From: Bacillota bacterium
GTDB lineage: Bacteria; Bacillota; Clostridia; Lachnospirales; Lachnospiraceae
Direction: 5' to 3'
DNA: 64,000 nt
Assembly: GCA_023402845.1 (NCBI GenBank)
Contig: JAEYFP010000022.1
Coordinates: 62,001-126,000, forward strand
Of the stretch, positions 35,580 to 44,411 are shown one piece after another. Every line of letters begins with the position of its first letter. Positions within the stretch are counted from its first letter, which is position 1. The notes under the pieces were generated by a model that did no database searches, was not told the origin of the DNA, and saw nothing but the letters and a program-made list of their open reading frames with translations. Position numbers and translations under genes: made by a program.

Positions 35580-36748
35580 TGATTATTAAAAAGTTTCAGG
35601 GAAAAACAGAAGATGAAGCTGTTGCGGCAGCGAAAAAAGAACTGGGATCAAACGTTGTGATTATGAATGTAAAAAACACGAAGAAGAGAGGGGTATTCTT
35701 TTTTTTAAAAAGACCCTTTATTGAAGTGACGGCAGCGCTTGAAGAGGAGCCTGATAAGGCCGCCCCCAAACCGGTTCCGTCACGGCCTCTGGTTGTTACG
35801 GAGCCTCGGGAGCATGATGTGACACCGGCTTTTTCGGAGGGACGGGGTGATCGGATGCTGGAGGAAAAGCTGGAAAGTCTGCATTCCCTTATTGAACAGC
35901 AGCTCGTGAAGGAAAGTATGGGTAATGGAGAGGAATTCAATGAGGCGGAAGATAAAAACGTTGCATTCCTTAAATTAATTTATAACACGTTGATTGAAAA
36001 CGAGATTGATGAAAAGTATGTAAATGAGCTGATGGAGGAGATTGAGAAAATCAATAAACCCAATGCCACGATTGATTATGTGCTTGCCAATATTTATCAG
36101 AAGATGATTTTAAAATTCGGTCAGCCAAAAACGATACTGCCTGCAAGAAATGGGGCTAAAATTGTGTTTTTTATCGGGCCGACCGGCGTCGGCAAGACGA
36201 CGACAATCGCCAAGATTGCTTCCCGCTTAAGTGTTAACGAAAAAAAGAAGGTTGCGCTTTTGACGGCGGATACTTACCGTATTGCGGCGGCAGAGCAGCT
36301 CCGTACGTATGCCGGTATTTTGGATGCGCCGTTTCGTGTCATTTATTCTGCGGAGGAGCTGACAATGGCGGTCAAGGCTTTTCAATCCTATGACTATATT
36401 CTGATAGATACGGCAGGGCATTCTCATAATAACGAAATGCAGAAAAATGGGATGAATCAGTTGATTCGGTCCATTGATGAGAGCATAGAAAAGGAAGTGT
36501 ATCTTGTTGTCAGTGCGACTACAAAATATAAGGATTTAGTCGGCATCACGGACTCGTATTTGACGTTGATGGATTATAAGCTGATTTTTACAAAGATTGA
36601 CGAAACAAAAACACTTGGAAATCTGTTTAATTTAAGATTACATACGGGTGCAGATTTGTCCTATATCACGTGCGGACAGAATGTACCGGACGATATTGAA
36701 CAGTTTAGTCCGCAGAGCATTGTAAAACAGTTGTTGGGAGGCAAATGA
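35579..36748 (+). CDS. flhF: Flagellar SRP-type GTPase FlhF
   Basis: SRP-family GTPase that controls flagellar placement and number. A basic, mixed N-terminal domain (B) precedes the NG GTPase domain: G1 GPTGVGKTTT at residue 200, TADTYRIAAAEQLRTYA, G3 DTAGHSHNN and G4 FTKIDETKTLG. The Arg of the usual DTAGR is His at 281. GTG start sharing a base with the flhA stop. 389 aa, family length. Next is flhG, its known GTPase-activating partner. Confidence 0.95.
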   Translation: MIIKKFQGKTEDEAVAAAKKELGSNVVIMNVKNTKKRGVFFFLKRPFIEVTAALEEEPDKAAPKPVPSRPLVVTEPREHDVTPAFSEGRGDRMLEEKLESLHSLIEQQLVKESMGNGEEFNEAEDKNVAFLKLIYNTLIENEIDEKYVNELMEEIEKINKPNATIDYVLANIYQKMILKFGQPKTILPARNGAKIVFFIGPTGVGKTTTIAKIASRLSVNEKKKVALLTADTYRIAAAEQLRTYAGILDAPFRVIYSAEELTMAVKAFQSYDYILIDTAGHSHNNEMQKNGMNQLIRSIDESIEKEVYLVVSATTKYKDLVGITDSYLTLMDYKLIFTKIDETKTLGNLFNLRLHTGADLSYITCGQNVPDDIEQFSPQSIVKQLLGGK

Positions 36749-36750
36749 CA

Positions 36751-37635
36751 ATGGATCAGGCAGAATCGTTGAGAAACATCATAAAGAAGAGCGCCCAGAC
36801 ACCACGCCAGACAGCCAGAGTGATCACGGTGACGAGCGGGAAGGGCGGTGTCGGCAAGTCCAATGTATCGATTAATCTTGCCGTCCAGTTTCGAAAGATG
36901 GGACAGCGTGTCATCATCTTTGACGCGGACTTCGGTCTTGCCAATATTGAAGTGATGTTTGGCGCTGTGCCGAAATACAATCTGGGAGATTTGATTTATC
37001 AAGGCAAAAATATTAAGGAAATCATTACGATGGGACCGATGGATATCGGTTTTATATCCGGTGGTTCCGGTATTGCCGGACTTTCCAACCTAGGGCGGGA
37101 TTATATTAACTATCTGATTCTGAATCTTGCACAGTTGGATTCACTTGCTGATATTATCATCATCGACACGGGTGCCGGAATCGCCGATTCGGTGCTGGAA
37201 TTTCTTGTGGCAAGCAGCGAGGTGCTTCTCGTAACGACCCCGGAACCTACATCAATTACAGATTCCTATTCACTTTTGAAGGCACTGAACAGCCATGGGC
37301 GCTATAACGGGGAGATGACTCAGATCAAAGTGGTGACAAACAAGGTCGGAAGTATCGAAGAGGGTCGGCAGCTTTATAATAAATTGAATGCGGTTGTCAG
37401 CCGTTATTTGAAAATCCCGATTTCCTTTATAGGCGTCATTCCGGAGGATTCCCAGCTCGTAAAGGCGGTTATGCAGCAGACGCCGATCTCGCTGCAGAAT
37501 CCGAATGCAAAGTCGGCGGCGGCGTTTCAGGATCTTGCGACGACGCTGATGAACAGCGATGCGGATCCTGTTTTCAGAAAGCACGGGATGGAAGGGTTCT
37601 TTGCCAATATCGTACGCGGCAAGAAATTTTTATAA
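36751..37635 (+). CDS. flhG: Flagellar number regulator FlhG (MinD-like ATPase, YlxH/FleN)
   Basis: MinD/ParA-type ATPase that limits flagellar number and stimulates FlhF. The N-terminal amphipathic segment DQAESLRNIIKKS is the FlhF-activating peptide seen in YlxH. The deviant Walker A VTSGKGGVGKSN (about residue 29), IIFDADFGLANIEVMFG and Walker B ADIIIIDTGAG follow. ATG 36751 has GGGAGG nine bases upstream and is preferred over ATG 36745, which overlaps flhF. 294 aa. Gene order flhA-flhF-flhG is standard. Confidence 0.94.
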   Translation: MDQAESLRNIIKKSAQTPRQTARVITVTSGKGGVGKSNVSINLAVQFRKMGQRVIIFDADFGLANIEVMFGAVPKYNLGDLIYQGKNIKEIITMGPMDIGFISGGSGIAGLSNLGRDYINYLILNLAQLDSLADIIIIDTGAGIADSVLEFLVASSEVLLVTTPEPTSITDSYSLLKALNSHGRYNGEMTQIKVVTNKVGSIEEGRQLYNKLNAVVSRYLKIPISFIGVIPEDSQLVKAVMQQTPISLQNPNAKSAAAFQDLATTLMNSDADPVFRKHGMEGFFANIVRGKKFL

Positions 37636-37675
37636 ACGTAAGAATCCAAACTAATTTTAAAGGTGGTGTGAGGGC

Positions 37676-38398
37676 ATGCTGTCAAAATACGTGAGCATCG
37701 GTGCGAAGCTGGAACTGGAAACAGTTGAAAGGCCGGGTAACAGGGAAAATTCTGCGGAGAGGAGAACTTACCGGAGCCAGCTTTATGATATCGTTTCGGA
37801 GGATCAGATCAAGATTGCGATGCCGATTGAGCAGGGAAAAGTAATTTTGCTTCCGGTGGACGGGGAGTACAATATCTGTTTTTATACGCCGACCGGCCTT
37901 TACCAATGTCTTGGGAGGGTGATCGACAGATATAAAAGCGACAAACTTTTTGTGCTGTTGATGGAGCTTACGACAGATATCAGGCGATATCAAAGACGAG
38001 AATATTACCGCTTAAATTGTGTTTTGGATATGAAGAGCAGAGAAGTGACGGAGCAGGATGTGAAAAGTTTTAATGAGCAGGTGACGTTTGTAGATACGGA
38101 TCTTACGTTTGATGACGGAATCATGGTGGATATCAGCGGCGGCGGGGCTCGGTTTATCTCTAAAGTGCGCTACGAAAAAAATATGACTATTTTGTTCGTA
38201 TTCACACTGTATGTAAACGGGCAGCTGACGGAATACAAGCTGTTTGGCAAGGTTCTGTTGTCGGAGAGGATCGAAAACAGGAATAATGAGTTTGAACACC
38301 GAATCCAGTTTCTTAACATGATGAATGACGACAGAGAAAGCATCATTCGTTATATTTTTGAAGAAGAAAGAAAAATACGTCACAGAGAAAAGGGTTAG
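37676..38398 (+). CDS. PilZ-domain c-di-GMP receptor, YcgR/YpfA-like flagellar brake
   Basis: Predicted c-di-GMP-responsive motor brake. An N-terminal YcgR-type beta domain (about 1-95: YVSIGAKLELE.., YDIVSEDQIKIAMPIEQGKVILLPVDGEY) precedes a PilZ domain whose ligand motifs are intact: RxxxR in RREYYRL (about residues 104-110) and DISGGGARF (about 152). 240 aa. SD AAAGGTGG. Its place between flhG and cheB puts a c-di-GMP input directly in the motility operon. Bacillus YpfA acts on MotA; the same is inferred here. Confidence 0.88.
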   Translation: MLSKYVSIGAKLELETVERPGNRENSAERRTYRSQLYDIVSEDQIKIAMPIEQGKVILLPVDGEYNICFYTPTGLYQCLGRVIDRYKSDKLFVLLMELTTDIRRYQRREYYRLNCVLDMKSREVTEQDVKSFNEQVTFVDTDLTFDDGIMVDISGGGARFISKVRYEKNMTILFVFTLYVNGQLTEYKLFGKVLLSERIENRNNEFEHRIQFLNMMNDDRESIIRYIFEEERKIRHREKG

Positions 38399-38401
38399 CA
38401 T

Positions 38402-39535
38402 GTGAAGAAAAAAATATTAATAGTTGATGATTCTGCACTCATGAGAAGGGTGTTTTGTGATATAATTAATTCGGATGACAGATTCGAGGTTGCCGATATT
38501 GCACGGGACGGTGTGGAGGGTTATGAACTTCTGACTGCCGGGCAGTATGATGCGGTCATACTGGATGTCTATATGCCAAGGATGACCGGTCTGGAGCTTC
38601 TTAAGAAGATGAAGGACAACAATGTCCGTGCCAATGTCCTGATGGCAAGCACGACGACGAAAGAGGGCGCAAGGGAGACGCTGACAGCGCTTGATCTGGG
38701 GGCGGTTGATTTTATTAAGAAGCCGGAAAATATCGTGCGTGCGAGAGAAGAAGAATTTCAAAAGATCTTCTTGGGTCTGCTGGATGTTGTATCGAATGCG
38801 AGGGGTGCTGCAAGGCTGAAAAGGGTGTCGGAAAAAAAGACCGGTGAAAATCAGGCACCTACCTTTACCATGCGATATGATGTGAACTTTCATACACTGC
38901 AGGGAATTTCCAAAAGTCCGCCGGCATCCGTGACGAGGCAGCCGTATCCGGCCGCAAAGGGGCGCAAGATTGTAGCGATTGCCACTTCTACCGGCGGTCC
39001 GAAGGCACTGCAGGAGGTCATACCGAAGCTTCCGAAGGGGATCAGGGCACCGGTGCTTTTGGTACAGCATATGCCGAAGGGGTTTACCCAATCACTTGCG
39101 GATAGACTGAATGACTTAAGTGGAGTAATCGTCTCGGAAGCGAGGCAAGGCGAACCGCTGCTGAATGGTCATGTGTATGTGGCCCCCGGCGGAGTTCATA
39201 TGCAGGTGGAAAAACGGGATGACGGCTATTACGTGAAATGTACGGACGAGCCGGCCAGAGAAGGCGTTAAGCCGTGTGCGAATTATATGTTCGAATCGCT
39301 TTTAGATACGGCCTATGATGAAGTTGTCTGTGTGGTGCTGACCGGTATGGGCAGTGATGGTACTGCCGGAATCGCGGCACTGAAAAAGAAGAAGAGGATT
39401 CATGTCATTGCACAGGATGAGGAAACATGTACAGTATTCGGAATGCCAAAGAGTGTTGTGGCAGCCGGTCTTGCGAATGAGATCGTTCCTCTCGCAAAAA
39501 TAGCGGAACAGATTATGAAGAACGTGGGGGTATAA
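38402..39535 (+). CDS. cheB: Chemotaxis glutamate methylesterase CheB
   Basis: Demethylates and deamidates chemoreceptors in response to CheA phosphorylation. Receiver domain with D9/D10 and phosphoacceptor D55 (AVILDVYMPRMTG), a linker, and a C-terminal methylesterase domain with the serine-hydrolase triad motifs ATSTGGPKALQ (Ser), LLVQHMPKGFT (His) and GMGSDGTAG (Asp). GTG start with AAGGG seven bases upstream. 377 aa. No cheR is present in the window. Confidence 0.96.
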   Translation: MKKKILIVDDSALMRRVFCDIINSDDRFEVADIARDGVEGYELLTAGQYDAVILDVYMPRMTGLELLKKMKDNNVRANVLMASTTTKEGARETLTALDLGAVDFIKKPENIVRAREEEFQKIFLGLLDVVSNARGAARLKRVSEKKTGENQAPTFTMRYDVNFHTLQGISKSPPASVTRQPYPAAKGRKIVAIATSTGGPKALQEVIPKLPKGIRAPVLLVQHMPKGFTQSLADRLNDLSGVIVSEARQGEPLLNGHVYVAPGGVHMQVEKRDDGYYVKCTDEPAREGVKPCANYMFESLLDTAYDEVVCVVLTGMGSDGTAGIAALKKKKRIHVIAQDEETCTVFGMPKSVVAAGLANEIVPLAKIAEQIMKNVGV

Positions 39536-39539
39536 TAAC

Positions 39540-41654
39540 ATGGATATTAGTCAATATTTAGAGATTTTTCTTGATGAAACGAGTGAACACCTGCAGAGTT
39601 TGAGCGATCAGCTCATGATTTTGGAGCATGAACCGGAAAATGAAGATACAATCAACGAGATATTCCGCGCGGCGCACTCCTTAAAAGGTATGGCCGGTAC
39701 GATGGGTTATAAGCGTATGCAGGCGTTGACGCATGATATGGAAAACGTATTTTCAGAAGTGCGCAACGGGAAAATCAAGGTGGACAGCCATCTGGTAGAT
39801 ATTCTTTTTCGGGCTTTGGATGCACTGGAATCGTACAAAAGCCAGATTCAGGAAACAAGAGATGAGGGCACAAATGACAACGAGCCGATCATCAAGGCAC
39901 TGCAGAAAATATTGGATGAAGGCCTGAGCGGCAAAAAGGAACCGGTAAACGAAGCAGTTCCGGTAAAGAAAGAATCATCTGTGAAGTCCGAGGAAGCAGC
40001 GCCCTTGGAGCATGAGGATAAAAAGTGGCTGGACATTGCTTTGCAGGAATCTGAAATACGCATTATCCGGGACGAGCTGACAAAAGGCCTGCATATGTAC
40101 GGTATTACTGTTTATGTGAAGGAAAGTTGTATCTTAAAGGCTGCCCGGGCATTTCTCGTGTTCAAATCGTTGGGGGAGCATGGCGATATCGTCGTATCTT
40201 CTCCATCAATTCAGGATATCGAGGATGAGCGATTTGACAGGGAGTTCAGCATTTATTTTGCCACGAAGGAGACGCTTGAAGCGGTGACAGCTGTCATCAT
40301 GCGTGTTTCGGAAATCGAACGGGCTGTCGGAGAGGCGATTGAGTTAAATAATCCGAAGTTGATTTTAACGGAAGAAGATAAAGAAGAACAGAAAGCAGGG
40401 CAGACATCGAAGGCTGAAGCAAATAATAACATACAGCCGTCACCGGTGCAGTCTTCGTCTCAGAATACGGGGAGTAAGAAGACACAGCCTGCAAAACCGG
40501 TCGTCAATAGGACGGTCAGAGTGGATATCGAGAAGCTGGATGTGCTGATGAATCTTGTCAGCGAGCTGATCATTGCAAAAAACAGTCTTGTAGCCTACAG
40601 CGCCTGTGATGATACCAACGGAAATTTCAATGAACAGGTAGAATATCTTGAAAGCGTGACGACGAATTTGCATGAATCGGTCATGAAGGTTCGAATGGTT
40701 CCGATTGAGAGTGTTGTCAATAAGTTCCCGCGTATGATCAGGGATCTGTCCAAGAGTCTGGGCAAGAAGATGGAGCTGCACATGTCGGGCGAGGAGACTG
40801 AGCTTGACAGGACGGTCGTGGATGAAATCGGCGATCCGCTCATGCATCTGCTGCGAAATGCGGCTGATCACGGTTTGGAGCCAAATGATGTGAGAATGGC
40901 GAGAGGAAAAGAGGAAACAGGCTCGATTTTCCTTGATGCCTACCAGGACGGCAATAACGTTGTCATTGAAGTCAGGGATGACGGTAACGGAATTGATGTG
41001 GAGGCTGTAAGAAACAAGGCGATTGAGAGGGGCACGATCACACCGGATCAGGCGGTCGAAATGAGTGATAAGGAGATTGTTGACTTATTGTTTCTTCCGA
41101 GTTTCTCAACGGCGAAGGTGGTATCTGACGTATCGGGCCGCGGAGTCGGTCTGGATGTAGTGAAATCGAAAATCGGCGCATTGGGCGGCGATGTCAGTGT
41201 AAAGACAAAGCTTGGAAGCGGCTCTACCTGGACAATTCGCCTTCCGCTTACGCTGGCAATCATTCAGGCCCTGATGGTTGTTGTCGGCGGTGAAAAATAT
41301 GCAATTGCCCTCGGCTCCATTCAGACGATTGAGGATATCGCCGAGGATGAAGTCAAATATGTGGAAACTAACGAAGTGATTAACTTAAGAGGAAGCGTCA
41401 TTCCGCTCATCCGTCTTCATACAATACTGGATGTCGAGTCTACAAAGGATCCTTCGGAAAGTATGGTTGTTGTCATCGTGAAGAAAGGTGATGCACTTGC
41501 CGGCTTTGTTGTCGACGAGTTGATCGGACAGCAGGAAATCGTTATAAAATCTCTTGGCAGGTATATCAACCCTACAAGCCGTATGATCAGTGGAGCTACG
41601 ATTCTCGGTGACGGAGAAGTCGCGCTGATACTCGATGTAAATGTATTGATATAG
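39540..41654 (+). CDS. cheA: Chemotaxis histidine kinase CheA
   Basis: Central kinase of chemotaxis. P1 Hpt domain with H46 (FRAAHSLKGMAGTMG), a P2-like CheY/CheB-binding domain (about 165-275), a Gln/Ser/Lys-rich linker, P3 dimerisation (about 320-390, VRVDIEKLDVLMNLVSELI), P4 HATPase (LLRNAADHGLE, VRDDGNGID, GRGVGLDVVK) and P5 CheW-like domain to the C-terminus. 704 aa, normal for Firmicutes. It starts five bases after cheB. Confidence 0.97.
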   Translation: MDISQYLEIFLDETSEHLQSLSDQLMILEHEPENEDTINEIFRAAHSLKGMAGTMGYKRMQALTHDMENVFSEVRNGKIKVDSHLVDILFRALDALESYKSQIQETRDEGTNDNEPIIKALQKILDEGLSGKKEPVNEAVPVKKESSVKSEEAAPLEHEDKKWLDIALQESEIRIIRDELTKGLHMYGITVYVKESCILKAARAFLVFKSLGEHGDIVVSSPSIQDIEDERFDREFSIYFATKETLEAVTAVIMRVSEIERAVGEAIELNNPKLILTEEDKEEQKAGQTSKAEANNNIQPSPVQSSSQNTGSKKTQPAKPVVNRTVRVDIEKLDVLMNLVSELIIAKNSLVAYSACDDTNGNFNEQVEYLESVTTNLHESVMKVRMVPIESVVNKFPRMIRDLSKSLGKKMELHMSGEETELDRTVVDEIGDPLMHLLRNAADHGLEPNDVRMARGKEETGSIFLDAYQDGNNVVIEVRDDGNGIDVEAVRNKAIERGTITPDQAVEMSDKEIVDLLFLPSFSTAKVVSDVSGRGVGLDVVKSKIGALGGDVSVKTKLGSGSTWTIRLPLTLAIIQALMVVVGGEKYAIALGSIQTIEDIAEDEVKYVETNEVINLRGSVIPLIRLHTILDVESTKDPSESMVVVIVKKGDALAGFVVDELIGQQEIVIKSLGRYINPTSRMISGATILGDGEVALILDVNVLI

Positions 41655-41670
41655 GAGAGGGGAGAGAGAA

Positions 41671-42135
41671 ATGGAAGCAATCAAGACGATAACGGATTAT
41701 AATACGATGCAGTATATTGTCATTAAAATCGGCGATGAGCAGTACGGAATTGATATCAAATATGTGGAAACAATCGTCCGCATGCAGAAAATTACGAGAG
41801 TACCGAAGGTACAGTCTTATTTTAAGGGCGTAATCAATTTAAGAGGTGAGGTTGTGCCGGTCATGAGCCTGCGCCTCAAGATGAATTTAGATCCGGATGT
41901 CATTACGGGCAAGACGCGGGTCATCATGATCAAACTCGAATCCAATGCACCGATCGGAATTATTGTGGATGAGGTGAAAGAGGTTGTCACTCTGGGAGAG
42001 AGCAGTATTGAGTCCCTTTCAAGAGTGGCAAAGGTAGAGACACCTTCCTACATTAACGGCATCGGTAAGTCCGGCGGCAGCCTGATTTCGCTTCTCGATT
42101 TGAACATGGTGATTTCTGATAAGGAGACGGTGTAA
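41671..42135 (+). CDS. cheW: Chemotaxis coupling protein CheW
   Basis: Scaffold joining CheA to chemoreceptors. The whole chain is one CheW domain: YIVIKIGDEQYGIDIKYVETIVR, VPKVQSYFKGVINLRGEVVPVMSLRLKM, IGIIVDEVKEVVTL and LISLLDLNMVI. 154 aa. It starts 17 bases after cheA, SD GAGAGGGGAGAG. Unremarkable member. Confidence 0.96.
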   Translation: MEAIKTITDYNTMQYIVIKIGDEQYGIDIKYVETIVRMQKITRVPKVQSYFKGVINLRGEVVPVMSLRLKMNLDPDVITGKTRVIMIKLESNAPIGIIVDEVKEVVTLGESSIESLSRVAKVETPSYINGIGKSGGSLISLLDLNMVISDKETV

Positions 42136-42169
42136 GTAAAGAAGTTCCTATAACACAGGGGAAAATAAT

Positions 42170-42784
42170 ATGGCAAAAGTAAACTTAGACAATATGGATG
42201 GCGTCTATTTTGATGTGCTGAAGGAAATCGGCAATATCGGAGCGGGAAACGCGACTACGGCGCTGGCACAGATGCTTGAGACGAAGGTAGATATGAAGGT
42301 GCCGAAGGTTGCGCTGCTGGAATTTTCAGAAGTTGGTGAGGCCATCGGCGGCGAAGAACAGATTATGATTGGCATTTATCAGGTTGTGGAGGGCGATATT
42401 TCAGGGAGCATTATGTTTCTGCTGGAGGAAAGATCGGCACGGATACTTGTTTCGAAGCTGATGGGAACAGGCGAGACACAGACCGGTACTTTTTCGGAGA
42501 TGGAGATTTCCGCCCTCAAAGAAATCGGCAATATTATTACAGGGTCTTATCTGTCGTCCCTGTCTATGCTGACGAACCTGAAAATTATTTCTTCCATACC
42601 GGATATCAGTATTGATATGGCAGGCGCGATTCTCAGCGTGCCGGCAATCGAATTCGGTACGGTGGGCGACAAGATTCTGCTGATTCAGACGGCATTTTCC
42701 GATGATGTGAAAATAGACGGCTACTTTATTCTTGTACCGGATTTGGAATCTTACGATAAAATATTATCATCCTTAGGGGTGTAA
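42170..42784 (+). CDS. cheC: CheY-P phosphatase CheC
   Basis: Dephosphorylates CheY-P and binds CheD. Two CheC active-site copies are complete: DVLKEIGN followed by 22 residues and P, and SALKEIGN followed by 22 residues and P. 204 aa matches the CheC (two-site) class rather than CheX. SD AGGGGAAAAT. It is followed after 17 bases by its partner cheD. Confidence 0.95.
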   Translation: MAKVNLDNMDGVYFDVLKEIGNIGAGNATTALAQMLETKVDMKVPKVALLEFSEVGEAIGGEEQIMIGIYQVVEGDISGSIMFLLEERSARILVSKLMGTGETQTGTFSEMEISALKEIGNIITGSYLSSLSMLTNLKIISSIPDISIDMAGAILSVPAIEFGTVGDKILLIQTAFSDDVKIDGYFILVPDLESYDKILSSLGV

Positions 42785-42800
42785 TCTACAGGCGGACAAT

Positions 42801-43286
42801 ATGAGTGAAATGATAAAAGTGGGTATGGCAGACTTAAAGCTTTGCAAGAGTCCGGATGCCGTGACGACGCTGGGCCTCGGCTCCTGTGTCGGAATTGCAC
42901 TGCGGGATCCAATCACTAAGGTTGGAGGGCTGGCGCATATTATGCTGCCGGACAGTACAAAAATGCAGAACAATTCCCACATTCCCAAATTTGCGGACAC
43001 CGGAATAACAGAGCTTGTGCGGATCATTGTGGCCGCGGGCGGAGCGCGTCCACGGCTGGTGGCTAAAATAGCAGGCGGTGCGCAGATGTTTGCGTTCCAG
43101 AATAAATCGGAGCTTGTGGCGATCGGAGAAAGGAATGTGGAGGCTGTGATTCGCATCTTAAAAGAGATGAAGATTCCGATTCTCTCGAAGGACGTCGGCG
43201 CCAATTATGGACGCACAGTGGAGTTTTATCCGGAAAGCGGTGATTTTATAATTAAGACTGTCGGAAAAAGTGTTAAGGTAATCTAA
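42801..43286 (+). CDS. cheD: Chemoreceptor glutamine deamidase CheD
   Basis: Deamidates receptor glutamines and boosts CheC activity. The papain-like catalytic residues are visible: C29 in LGLGSCVGIALRD and H46 in GGLAHIMLP, followed by the conserved AKIAGGAQMF. 161 aa. It forms the usual CheC-CheD pair at the end of the chemotaxis block. Confidence 0.95.
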   Translation: MSEMIKVGMADLKLCKSPDAVTTLGLGSCVGIALRDPITKVGGLAHIMLPDSTKMQNNSHIPKFADTGITELVRIIVAAGGARPRLVAKIAGGAQMFAFQNKSELVAIGERNVEAVIRILKEMKIPILSKDVGANYGRTVEFYPESGDFIIKTVGKSVKVI

Positions 43287-43302
43287 TGTTCAGGGATGGG
43301 GT

Positions 43303-43590
43303 GTGACGGATAGGATGAATACGAAAAGAATACCGGCGCTGATCATGCTGATTGCCGGAGCAATTGCCTGTATTATGACTTATTTGAATCATTATGACTT
43401 AAAGGAGATGCTTACGACGCTGATTTGGGTTCTTCTCATTTTTCTGATTATTGGTCTTGTCGTAAAAAAGATTTTGGATTCTTTTCATATGCCTGGTGAA
43501 AATGCTGTCGATAACGAGGGGGAAGTGATCGAAAAGCAGGAAGAAGAGCCGACTGAAGAGGAAGAGGAAGAGGAGTCCGAGGAAAACTAA
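43303..43590 (+). CDS. Small two-helix membrane protein with poly-Glu tail, function unknown
   Basis: 95 residues: two membrane helices (about 11-29 IPALIMLIAGAIACIMTYL and 37-58 LTTLIWVLLIFLIIGLVV), a short basic stretch, then a highly acidic C-terminal tail of about 30 residues, mostly Glu. Not a family I can name. It sits 16 bases after cheD and 26 before fliA, inside the operon; Bacillus subtilis has no gene at this point. GTG 43303 or ATG 43315 are both possible starts. Both termini are probably cytoplasmic, with the acidic tail free to bind a basic partner (inference). Confidence 0.75.
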   Translation: MTDRMNTKRIPALIMLIAGAIACIMTYLNHYDLKEMLTTLIWVLLIFLIIGLVVKKILDSFHMPGENAVDNEGEVIEKQEEEPTEEEEEEESEEN

Positions 43591-43616
43591 GGGGAGCATC
43601 GTAACTGGAGGGGAAC

Positions 43617-44384
43617 ATGGAAGAAGCTGCAAGATTAAAAATGTGGGCGGAGTATGCGAAATGTCCGTCTTTCAAGTTGCGGGAAAATATTATATTAGAG
43701 TATGCACCGCTCGTAAAGGTCGTTGCAGGACGGCTATCCATGTATCTCGGTTATAACGTAGAGTATGAGGATCTTGTCAGTTATGGAATTTTCGGACTGA
43801 TCGATGCAATTGATAAATTTGATGCAGGGAAGGCGGTCAAATTTGAGACCTATGCAAGCCTGCGGATCCGAGGTGCAATTTTAGATCAGATTAGGAAGAT
43901 GGATTGGATTCCCCGAACGGTGCGTCAGCGTCAGAAGAAAATCACGGCGGTCATTAAAGAGATTGAGCTGGCTACGGGAAAGAGCGCAACGGATGAGGAT
44001 ATCGCAAAGGCGCTCGGTCTTACGGACGGAGAGTACGATGAATGGCAGTCACAGATGAAGGTGACAAACCTGGTTTCGCTCGAGGAGTTTATGGATCAGG
44101 GAAGCGATATATCAGATAATCGGGATATTTCCTCGAAAATTGAGAGACCGGAAGAGGTCATCGAAAAAGAGGAACTGAAAAAGGTGTTGGCGGAGGCGAT
44201 CAAACAGCTTACCGAAAAGGAAAGAAAGGTTATTCTTCTTTATTATTATGAAGATTTGACACTAAAAGAAATCAGCAGCATACTGGAGGTATCGGAGTCC
44301 AGGATTTCACAGCTCCATACAAAAGGTTTGCAAAAAATGAAGGTGAAATTGGGAAAGTATATGGGAATTTTGTTGGAACATTAA
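43617..44384 (+). CDS. fliA: Flagellar sigma factor FliA/SigD (sigma-28)
   Basis: Alternative sigma factor for late flagellar, chemotaxis and some cell-wall genes. Region 2 (LVSYGIFGLIDAIDKFDAGKAVKFETYASLRIRGAILDQIRKMD), region 3 (RQRQKKITAVIKEIELATGKSATDEDIAKALGL) and region 4 (LTLKEISSILEVSESRISQLHTKGLQKMK) are complete. 255 aa, exactly the SigD size. SD TGGAGGGG. No flgM anti-sigma gene is present in the window. Candidate targets here are the promoters at 681-706 and 20705-20731. Confidence 0.97.
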   Translation: MEEAARLKMWAEYAKCPSFKLRENIILEYAPLVKVVAGRLSMYLGYNVEYEDLVSYGIFGLIDAIDKFDAGKAVKFETYASLRIRGAILDQIRKMDWIPRTVRQRQKKITAVIKEIELATGKSATDEDIAKALGLTDGEYDEWQSQMKVTNLVSLEEFMDQGSDISDNRDISSKIERPEEVIEKEELKKVLAEAIKQLTEKERKVILLYYYEDLTLKEISSILEVSESRISQLHTKGLQKMKVKLGKYMGILLEH

Positions 44385-44411
44385 AATTTCTTTTTGAGGG
44401 GGGAGGAGAAT

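Noticed and set aside
38417..39091. 224-codon open frame antisense to cheB
   Set aside because: Shadow of a gene with intact catalytic motifs; no domain or SD.
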